In this document: positions 58,164-64,000 of the stretch, piece by piece
How positions within the stretch are numbered: the first letter of the stretch is position 1
Layout: each line of letters starts with the position of its first letter
From: Butyrivibrio sp. XPD2002
Lineage (GTDB): Bacteria > Bacillota > Clostridia > Lachnospirales > Lachnospiraceae
Assembly: GCF_000423945.1 (NCBI RefSeq)
Contig: NZ_KE384115.1
Coordinates: 62,001 to 126,000, forward strand
Reading direction: 5' to 3'
Length of the DNA stretch: 64,000 bases
Made by a program: the position numbers and the translations under genes
The notes under the pieces: generated by a model
The model's input: the letters and a program-made list of their open reading frames with translations, nothing else
What the model was told of the DNA's origin: nothing
Databases searched by the model: none

Positions 58164-60617
58164 ATGAGTATATACGATACCCTGAATAGTGAACAGAAGA
58201 AAGCGGTTCTGCAGACAGATGGCCCGGTGCTGATACTTGCAGGTGCAGGTTCGGGAAAGACCAGAGTGCTGACACACAGAATCGCTTATTTAATTGACGA
58301 ATGCGGAGTTAATCCCTGGAACATTCTCGCCATCACCTTCACTAACAAGGCAGCAGGCGAGATGAGAGAGCGTGTCGATAAGATAGTGGGCTTTGGCTCA
58401 GAGAGTATATGGGTTGCGACTTTTCATTCAACCTGTGTGAGAATTTTAAGACGCTATGCGGACAAGCTCGGATATGACAACAACTTCACCATCTATGATT
58501 CAGATGATTCAAAGTCCGTTTTAAAGGACATCTGTAAAAGATATCAGCTTGAGACAATGCAGCTTAAGCTTCGTGGAATCCAGACCGCGATATCCCATGC
58601 AAAGGACAACTGCGTGGATGCCAATGAGTACGCGCTCACATCAGGCTCTGATTTCAGAAAGCAGAAGATAGCCAAGGCTTACATCGAGTATGAGAATACT
58701 TTGAAGAAAAATAACGCCATGGACTTTGATGATCTGCTTTTAAACACGGTGAAGCTTTTCCAGAAGGAACCTGAGATATTAAAACAATATCAGGAGAGAT
58801 TCCGCTATATCATGGTGGATGAGTATCAGGATACCAACAATGTACAGTTTGAATTCATAAGACTTCTCGCTGACAGATATAAGAACCTCTGCGTGGTCGG
58901 TGATGATGACCAGAGTATCTACAGATTCCGAGGTGCCAATATCAGAAATATTCTTGATTTTGAAAAGGTGTACCCGGATGCTACAGTCATTAAGCTGGAG
59001 CAGAACTACAGATCAACTCAGAGCATCCTTGATGCTGCAAACGCAGTAATCAAGAACAATTACGGACGAAAAGACAAGGCACTCTGGACCGATGAGGGCA
59101 AGGGCGAGCTTGTAAAATTAAAGCAGGTTACCCAGGCACCGGAGGAAGCTGAATATATCGCATCTGATATCTGTAAGCTCAAGAAAACCGGCAAGGCAGA
59201 TTATAAGGACATCGCTGTTCTTTACAGAACCAATGCCCAGTCACGACTTATAGAAGAGCGATTCGTCTATGAGGGCATTCCCTATGACCTTGTGGGCGGC
59301 GTTAACTTCTATGGAAGACGCGAGATAAAGGAACTTCTTGCATACCTTAAGACAGTTGATTCAGGGGCAGATGATCTTGCTGCAAGACGAATAATAAATG
59401 TTCCAAAGCGAGGCATCGGAGCTACCAGCATTTCACATGTTCAGGAATATGCTGATACCCATAACTTAAGCTTCTTAAAGGCATGCGCAGAGGCTGATCT
59501 GATTCCCGGACTTAATAAACCGGCACAGTCTAAGATCAAGGCCTTTGCTGAGATGATACGAGTTTTCAGAGCCTTCTCAAAGGAGTCCAGACTTGATCAG
59601 CTCCTGCAGCACATCATAAGGGAGATAGGATTTATAGATTATCTCTATACCCTTGATGAGGGCGATACCACTGAGGATAACGAGCGTCAGCAGAACGTGG
59701 ACGAACTTATTTCAAAGATGGCAGCCTATGAGGAGAAGGAGGATGAGCCTACACTTACAGGCTTCCTTGAAGAGGTTGCTCTCGTGGCTGATATCGATAA
59801 TGTATCTGATGATGATGACAAGGTTCTTCTTATGACACTCCATAGTGCCAAGGGACTTGAGTTTGATCATGTATATCTTGCAGGTATGGAGGAGAATGTA
59901 TTCCCCAGCTACATGACTCTCATGAACGAGGACAGCGATCCCGAGGGACTTGAGGAGGAACGCAGACTTGCTTATGTTGGTATAACAAGAGCAAAGAAGC
60001 ACCTCACTCTGACCTGTGCAAAGTGCAGAATGAACCGCGGTCAGATCGAGTACAATCGCATGAGCAGATTTGTATCAGAGATTCCCGATAACCTTCTTGA
60101 AAAGGTCGGATTTGCGGAGAGTACATATCTCTTTGATGGAGGAGAATCCATCGATGATGATGACGACATCGATCTTGATACCGGCCGAATTTTCAAAAAG
60201 AAGATGGACTTCTCAAAGCCCGCCTATGGCATGAATTCTCAGAGTTCACCGCTTAAGAGAAGTGCCTATGCCGGAACAACTGCAGCAGTTCAGCCCTCTT
60301 ACGGAAGACCTGTTGCAAAGCCAGCACCTCCTAAGAAAAGAGCGGTTCCAAAGGACAAGCCCTTTATTGCAGGCGCTGCAAGCGCTCACAGCAAGGCTTC
60401 TCTTGGAAAGCCCGGACTTGCGGGATTATCAAAGGGAGCACCTGCTTCAGCAACACTTGAATACGGTGTGGGCGACAGAGTAGCACATGTGAAATTCGGT
60501 GTGGGCACAGTTCTTGATATCGTAAAAGAGCCAAGAGATTATAAGGTTACCATCAACTTTGATGAGTATGGACAGAAGATAATGTTCGCTGCTTTTGCGA
60601 AGCTTAAAAAAGTATAA
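58164..60617 (+). CDS. pcrA: ATP-dependent DNA helicase PcrA/UvrD
   Basis: 817-aa superfamily 1A helicase with all motifs: LNSEQKKAV (Q), AGAGSGKTRVLT (I), AITFTNKAAGEMRERV (Ia), MVDEYQDTN (II), GDDDQSIYRFRGA (III), LEQNYRST (IV), LMTLHSAKGLEFDHVYLAG (V), EERRLAYVGITRAK (VI). A Ser/Pro/Ala linker and the PcrA C-terminal Tudor-like domain (YGVGDRVAHVKFGVGTVLDIV) follow. Acts in repair and at transcription-replication conflicts. SD AGAAAGG is 14 nt before ATG 58164, a rather long gap. Confidence 0.97.
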   Translation: MSIYDTLNSEQKKAVLQTDGPVLILAGAGSGKTRVLTHRIAYLIDECGVNPWNILAITFTNKAAGEMRERVDKIVGFGSESIWVATFHSTCVRILRRYADKLGYDNNFTIYDSDDSKSVLKDICKRYQLETMQLKLRGIQTAISHAKDNCVDANEYALTSGSDFRKQKIAKAYIEYENTLKKNNAMDFDDLLLNTVKLFQKEPEILKQYQERFRYIMVDEYQDTNNVQFEFIRLLADRYKNLCVVGDDDQSIYRFRGANIRNILDFEKVYPDATVIKLEQNYRSTQSILDAANAVIKNNYGRKDKALWTDEGKGELVKLKQVTQAPEEAEYIASDICKLKKTGKADYKDIAVLYRTNAQSRLIEERFVYEGIPYDLVGGVNFYGRREIKELLAYLKTVDSGADDLAARRIINVPKRGIGATSISHVQEYADTHNLSFLKACAEADLIPGLNKPAQSKIKAFAEMIRVFRAFSKESRLDQLLQHIIREIGFIDYLYTLDEGDTTEDNERQQNVDELISKMAAYEEKEDEPTLTGFLEEVALVADIDNVSDDDDKVLLMTLHSAKGLEFDHVYLAGMEENVFPSYMTLMNEDSDPEGLEEERRLAYVGITRAKKHLTLTCAKCRMNRGQIEYNRMSRFVSEIPDNLLEKVGFAESTYLFDGGESIDDDDDIDLDTGRIFKKKMDFSKPAYGMNSQSSPLKRSAYAGTTAAVQPSYGRPVAKPAPPKKRAVPKDKPFIAGAASAHSKASLGKPGLAGLSKGAPASATLEYGVGDRVAHVKFGVGTVLDIVKEPRDYKVTINFDEYGQKIMFAAFAKLKKV

Positions 60618-60705
60618 ACTCTGCTAAATCGATAGAAAGAATATGATTTATTGGATATAATTATAGTAGTTGTTTGACAATTAACATCTTGGAAAGGGGT
60701 ATGAA

Positions 60706-60972
60706 ATGGAAAAAAACAGAATTGAAGATCTTCTTGAAATGACAAGGATTAATGAACTTCTGGAGAAAAAGGAAGCAGCTAATGCTAAGAAGCCTGCAAA
60801 CATTATCTTATGGTGCCTTGCAGTATTTGGTGCAATCGCAGCGGTTGCTACTATCGCCTTTTTAGTTTTCAATTACATGATGCCCGAGTACGAGGATGAT
60901 TTTGATTATGATGATGACGATTTCGACGACTTTGATGACGACGATTTCGTTGACCTGGATTTGGAGAAATGA
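60706..60972 (+). CDS. Small single-TM protein with poly-Asp tail
   Basis: 88-aa protein: a helical charged N-terminus (RIEDLLEMTRINELLEKKEAANAKK), one membrane helix (about 31-56, ANIILWCLAVFGAIAAVATIAFLVFNYM) and a tail of about 30 residues that is mostly Asp with Phe and Tyr. SD GGAAAGGGG precedes ATG, and TATAAT at 60656-60661 may be its -10. Its stop overlaps the start of the rlmD gene. No family function known to me; the tail could bind cations or basic proteins. Confidence 0.75.
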   Translation: MEKNRIEDLLEMTRINELLEKKEAANAKKPANIILWCLAVFGAIAAVATIAFLVFNYMMPEYEDDFDYDDDDFDDFDDDDFVDLDLEK

Positions 60973-62378
60973 AGAAAAAAGATATCGTAACGGGAAGAAT
61001 TGTTCGTGTTGAATTTCCGAACAAAGGCATAATGGAGACACCTGAGGGAAAGGTAATCGTCAAGAATACCCTCCCCGGCCAGAAGGTGTCATGCGTGATT
61101 ATTAAAAACAGAAATGGCAGAGCAGAAGGCAGGCTCCTCGAGGTTCTCGAAGAGCCTATTGATGCTATAGAAAGCCCCTGTATTCACTTTGGTAAATGCG
61201 GAGGCTGTACTTATCTTACAATGCCTTACGTCAAGGAGCTTGGCCTTAAGGAGCAGCAGGTAAGAAGAATTCTTAATCCTATTCTGGAAAAGCAGACACA
61301 GAGCTATACCTGGGAAGGAATCAAGACCAGCCCGGTTAAGTTTGCATACAGAAATAAAATGGAATTTACATTCGGAGATGAGGAGATCGGTGGTCCCCTC
61401 ACTCTTGGCATGCACAAAAGAAACAGCATGCATGACATCGTTAGCGTTACAGGCTGCAGAATTGTTGATGACGACTACAGCCAGATTCTTAGTGCTACAA
61501 CGTCATATTTTGGAAAGCTTTATAAAGAAGGAAAAATCAGCTTCTATCACAGAATGAAGCAGGAGGGATATCTTAGACACCTTCTCGTGAGAAAGGCTGT
61601 CAAGACAGGCGATATCCTTATAGATCTGATAACAACAACTCAGGAGGATCACGACCTTTCAGAGTACAAGGATATGCTTCTTACACTTGAACTCTCAGGA
61701 CATATCGTAGGTATCCTCCACACTATTAATGATGCTAAGGCAGACGCAGTAATTGATGAAGGAACAACTATCCTTTACGGACAGGACTATTTCTTCGAAG
61801 AGCTTCTGGGACTGAAATTCAGGATTACTCCTTTTTCATTCTTCCAGACTAACTCCCTTAGTGCGGAGGTGCTTTACGGAACAGTAAGAGAGTACATCGA
61901 CGGACTCTATGACAACACCACAGAGGATCCCGGTGATAAGATTATCTACGATCTCTACTGCGGAACAGGAACCATCGCTCAGATAATCGCACCCATCGCC
62001 AACAAGGTTATCGGTGTCGAGATCGTCGAGGAAGCTGTTGCTGCCGCTAAGGAAAACGCCGCCCGCAATCATCTTCTTGACTGCGAGTTCATCGCCGGCG
62101 ACGTACTTAAGGTCCTTGACGACATCGAGGATAAGCCTAACCTCATCATCCTCGATCCTCCCCGTGAAGGCATCAACCCCAAGGCACTTAAGAAAATCAT
62201 CGACTACGGTGTTAAGCACATGATCTACGTCAGCTGCAAACCCACCTCTCTTGCGAGAGATCTGGAGATTCTCGCCGAGGGCGGATATTACGTACAGAGA
62301 GCTGTCGCAGTGGATCAGTTCCCTTGGACGAATCATGTTGAGACGGTAGCTCTCTTGACGAAGGCGACTGAAAAGTAA
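60969..62378 (+). CDS. rlmD: 23S rRNA (uracil-C5)-methyltransferase RlmD-like
   Basis: 469-aa enzyme. N-terminal TRAM domain (about 1-60, VTGRIVRVEFPNKGIMETPEGKVIV), a cysteine group CIHFGKCGGC for the 4Fe-4S cluster, then the methyltransferase: QTNSLSAEVLY, IYDLYCGTGTIAQIIAP (SAM), LDPPREGINPKAL, and YVSCKPTSLARDLEILAEGGY with the catalytic Cys in VSC. Makes m5U in 23S rRNA (position not provable here). Overlaps the preceding small gene by 4 nt (ATGA). A paralogue ends at position 136. Confidence 0.93.
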   Translation: MKKKDIVTGRIVRVEFPNKGIMETPEGKVIVKNTLPGQKVSCVIIKNRNGRAEGRLLEVLEEPIDAIESPCIHFGKCGGCTYLTMPYVKELGLKEQQVRRILNPILEKQTQSYTWEGIKTSPVKFAYRNKMEFTFGDEEIGGPLTLGMHKRNSMHDIVSVTGCRIVDDDYSQILSATTSYFGKLYKEGKISFYHRMKQEGYLRHLLVRKAVKTGDILIDLITTTQEDHDLSEYKDMLLTLELSGHIVGILHTINDAKADAVIDEGTTILYGQDYFFEELLGLKFRITPFSFFQTNSLSAEVLYGTVREYIDGLYDNTTEDPGDKIIYDLYCGTGTIAQIIAPIANKVIGVEIVEEAVAAAKENAARNHLLDCEFIAGDVLKVLDDIEDKPNLIILDPPREGINPKALKKIIDYGVKHMIYVSCKPTSLARDLEILAEGGYYVQRAVAVDQFPWTNHVETVALLTKATEK

Positions 62379-62591
62379 GCCTGAGTGTCGTGACGATTGG
62401 TTGACTTTTTTAGAGAGTATATTATAATTCATTTCTGAGATTATTCTAGTTATCGCGGCTGGTACATCCAGCCGCGTATCTATTCCACACAATGGCTGGC
62501 GGCTGTTGTGGTCGGATATTCCGCATAATTGCAATATATGCCATTATGATCGGATGACTTCCAAGATTTTTAGACAAATTTTGTTTAGAGA
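62379..62591 (+). other. Non-coding stretch with GC-rich hairpin between rlmD and the array
   Basis: Contains the promoter at 62401-62428, then the perfect hairpin CGCGGCTGG-TACAT-CCAGCCGCG (62454-62476). A 21-codon frame MAGGCCGRIFRIIAIYAIMIG (62492-62557) has no SD. Beyond it the sequence is AT-rich up to the first array site. Confidence 0.5.
62401..62428 (+). promoter_or_regulatory. Strong sigma-A-like promoter upstream of the repeat array
   Basis: TTGACT (62401-62406), 16-nt spacer, TATAAT (62423-62428). Predicted start near 62435. The transcript would run through the hairpin and array toward the nuclease-like gene at 62989. Confidence 0.75.
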
Positions 62592-62946
62592 CTGTTGGAA
62601 TTTGATGTTTTAGGCTTTTCAGCAGGCTGAAATCTTTGGTATTACCTGTTGGAATTGTAGATTTTGGGATTTCAACAGTGACAAAACGTAGCTGTTACCT
62701 GTTGGAATTGCTATTATACTTGATTTCAACAGTGATAAAATGCAGTCTTTTCCTGCTGGAATTGTGAACTTGAGAATTCCAACAGGTGAGAATAATCCAA
62801 TTTACCTGTTGAGAATAGTATTGTTACGGATAACAACAGGTAGAAAGTAATAAAATAGTCTGTTGGATATTAGGATTTATAGATAACAACAGGTCAAGGC
62901 GGGGAAAATAGTCTGTTGAAATCATGAAAAATAAATATACAACAGG
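62592..62946 (+). repeat. Array of 14 alternating CTGTTG / CAACAG sites (53-54-bp period)
   Basis: CTGTTG-type sites start at 62592, 62646, 62699, 62753, 62806, 62860 and 62913 (spacing 54, 53, 54, 53, 54, 53). Inverted CAACAG-type sites start at 62620, 62673, 62727, 62780, 62834, 62887 and 62940. Neighbouring sites are therefore opposed and 26-28 nt apart. Any adjacent pair can form a hairpin; the best is CCTGCTGGAATT/AATTCCAACAGG (62752-62786). The intervening sequences are unique and AT-rich. Confidence 0.9.
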
Positions 62947-62988
62947 TAGCAGTAAATATAAAGAGATACAAAAAGGAAAATAAAAGAA

Positions 62989-63792
62989 ATGCAAGGTTTA
63001 AAAGAATTACTAACATTAGAAGAACAGAGATTAAAGAAAATCAAAGAGACTGTAGATGGCAGGCTTATCGATGTTCCGGATGGTACTCTTAGAGTGACAT
63101 CATCCAAGAAAAAAGTTCAATATATACAGTGTGTAGAAGATATAAATGAAGCTGGATACAAACTTAGTTATATCAAGAAAGAAGACATGGCACTTGTCTA
63201 TGCTCTCGCACAGAAGTCTTATGATCAGAAAATCAAAAAACTGGTAGACAGGCGCATTAAACATATCGAGAAAATTTCAAGGGAATACGAAGATAATGAG
63301 ATTGAAGAGATTTACAACAACCTTCATCCTGCCAGGAAAACACTTATAAAGCCAGTAGAAATTCCATGGGAGCAAAAACTTGCAGATTGGAAGAATAAAC
63401 CATATACAGGAAAAGAATTTGCTCCAGGTATTCCTGAAATATATACAAAGAAAGGTGAAAGAGTTCGATCTAAATCAGAAAAAATCCTTGCTGATACCTT
63501 CTTTGATATGGGAATTGAATACAAGTACGAGTGCCCTCTGAAACTAAAGAACTTTGGAGTAGTATATCCGGATTTCACATTCCTTAGAAAAAGAGATTGT
63601 AAAGAAATATACTGGGAGCATGATGGAAGAATGGATGATCCGGAATATGCAGAGAAAGCTGTCAGGAAGATTAATTCATATATTGCAAACGGTATATTTC
63701 CGGGAGATAAATTGATAATTTCTTATGAAACTTCTGGTGTGGTGTTGAACGATAGGGTAATAAAAATGCTAATAAAAAAATACATAACATAA
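62989..63792 (+). CDS. Orphan PD-(D/E)XK-like nuclease-domain protein
   Basis: 267-aa protein. N-terminal part is a Lys/Glu-rich helical region (about 1-125). The C-terminal part (about 150-260) looks like a PD-(D/E)XK endonuclease core: Glu in RSKSEKILADTFFDMGI, Asp in VVYPDFTFL, and the strand EIYWEHDGRMDDPEYAEKAVRK with an E-x-H in place of the usual (D/E)-x-K. A similar WEHxGxMDxPEYAEKA pattern occurs in unstudied Firmicutes proteins known to me only as hypothetical. AAAAGG lies 12 nt before ATG 62989. The codon use and AT content differ somewhat from the housekeeping neighbours. It sits 43 nt behind the repeat array. Confidence 0.7.
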   Translation: MQGLKELLTLEEQRLKKIKETVDGRLIDVPDGTLRVTSSKKKVQYIQCVEDINEAGYKLSYIKKEDMALVYALAQKSYDQKIKKLVDRRIKHIEKISREYEDNEIEEIYNNLHPARKTLIKPVEIPWEQKLADWKNKPYTGKEFAPGIPEIYTKKGERVRSKSEKILADTFFDMGIEYKYECPLKLKNFGVVYPDFTFLRKRDCKEIYWEHDGRMDDPEYAEKAVRKINSYIANGIFPGDKLIISYETSGVVLNDRVIKMLIKKYIT

Positions 63793-63920
63793 TTCTTAGT
63801 GATGGATTATAGTTTTATTTGTATGAGTTATACTATAATCACATGTTAATCAAAATCTAGGATGAATAATATATATCTTGTCAGTTTATTTGTGACATCA
63901 ATTGTTTAGGGAGTATAAAT
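63793..63920 (+). promoter_or_regulatory. Intergenic region with possible promoter of the epimerase gene
   Basis: GATTATAG (63804-63811) and CTATAATC (63833-63840) form an inverted repeat that may end the upstream transcript. TATAAT at 63834-63839 is a candidate -10 without a clear -35. Confidence 0.35.
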
Positions 63921-64000
63921 ATGATACTTGTAACAGGTGCATCGGGATTTGTGGGCCATAAGATTATGGAAATGTGTAGCGATGTTATTGCGGCACCGTC
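63921..64000 (+). CDS. NAD-dependent epimerase/dehydratase family protein (partial, N-terminus)
   Basis: The first 26 codons before the window edge read MILVTGASGFVGHKIMEM, a Rossmann TGxxGxxG dinucleotide-binding motif typical of the extended short-chain dehydrogenase (NAD-dependent epimerase/dehydratase, RmlD-like) superfamily. GGGAG lies 8 nt before the ATG at 63921. The rest is outside the window, so the substrate cannot be stated. Confidence 0.8.
   Translation, partial: MILVTGASGFVGHKIMEMCSDVIAAP

Noticed and set aside
61836..62534. 232-aa minus-strand frame over the end of rlmD
   Set aside because: Antisense to SAM-binding and catalytic motifs of rlmD; no plausible start signal.
62592..62946. 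CRISPR array
   Set aside because: Spacing is regular, but the repeated unit is only 6-8 bp and alternates in orientation. There is no conserved 23-45-bp direct repeat and no cas gene nearby.

Overview
The window is 64 kb of chromosome from a moderately low-GC member of the Clostridia, most likely a Lachnospiraceae relative of Butyrivibrio. The support is PolC-type DNA polymerase III, the Gram-positive order rimP-nusA-ylxR-L7Ae-infB-rbfA-nrnA-truB-ribF, the nusB-xseA-xseB-ispA-dxs-tlyA-nadK-argR-recN block, a DUF1836 protein, purine-rich Shine-Dalgarno sequences at nearly every start, and a THF riboswitch before an ECF folate transporter. This is inference from gene content; no database search was run.

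Layout. 1-7.4 kb: end of an rRNA uracil methyltransferase, redox and repair genes (DUF362 ferredoxin protein, AlkD-like protein, glutathione peroxidase, ferredoxin-aldo/keto reductase), a PAS-GGDEF-EAL protein, thrH and truA. 7.4-9.4 kb: a secreted protein and a membrane-anchored polysaccharide deacetylase. 9.4-21.5 kb: bactofilin-pyrH-frr-uppS-cdsA-dxr-rseP-ispG-polC, which joins RNA and lipid-carrier precursors, the MEP pathway and replication. 21.4-23.8 kb: a membrane GGDEF-EAL protein. 23.9-26.9 kb: an accessory island with two identical convergent tRNA-Glu genes, an IS1182-like element and a 65-bp degenerate tandem array. 26.9-38.1 kb: xylB, riboswitch-folT, then the rimP-ribF translation operon. 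38.1-39.0 kb: a Kv-type channel with a 53-aa membrane microprotein. 39.1-48 kb: rpsO, pnp, deoB (with a duplicated leader), prfC, a transglutaminase-like lipoprotein and a TM-helix channel protein. 48.3-62.4 kb: Asp23-nusB-xseA-xseB-ispA-dxs-tlyA-nadK-argR-recN, DUF1836, pcrA and rlmD. 62.4-63.8 kb: a strong promoter, an array of 14 alternating short inverted repeats, and an orphan PD-(D/E)XK-like protein. The window ends inside an epimerase gene.

Functional links. dxs, dxr, ispG, ispA and uppS cover much of the route from pyruvate/glyceraldehyde-3-phosphate to undecaprenyl diphosphate, and cdsA adds phospholipid synthesis. nusA, nusB, infB, rbfA, rimP, rpsO, pnp, truA, truB, tlyA, rlmD, frr and prfC form a translation and RNA-processing set.

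Most notable non-coding structure: (1) a family of structured repeats with compensatory stem changes, ending in GGATGAGGG, several of which sit so that this end can act as the ribosome-binding site of the next gene; (2) the alternating CTGTTG/CAACAG array before the nuclease-like gene; (3) the 65-bp array before xylB; (4) the IS inserted in, and duplicating, a 26-bp palindromic hairpin; (5) the 92-bp duplicated operator-like leader of deoB.
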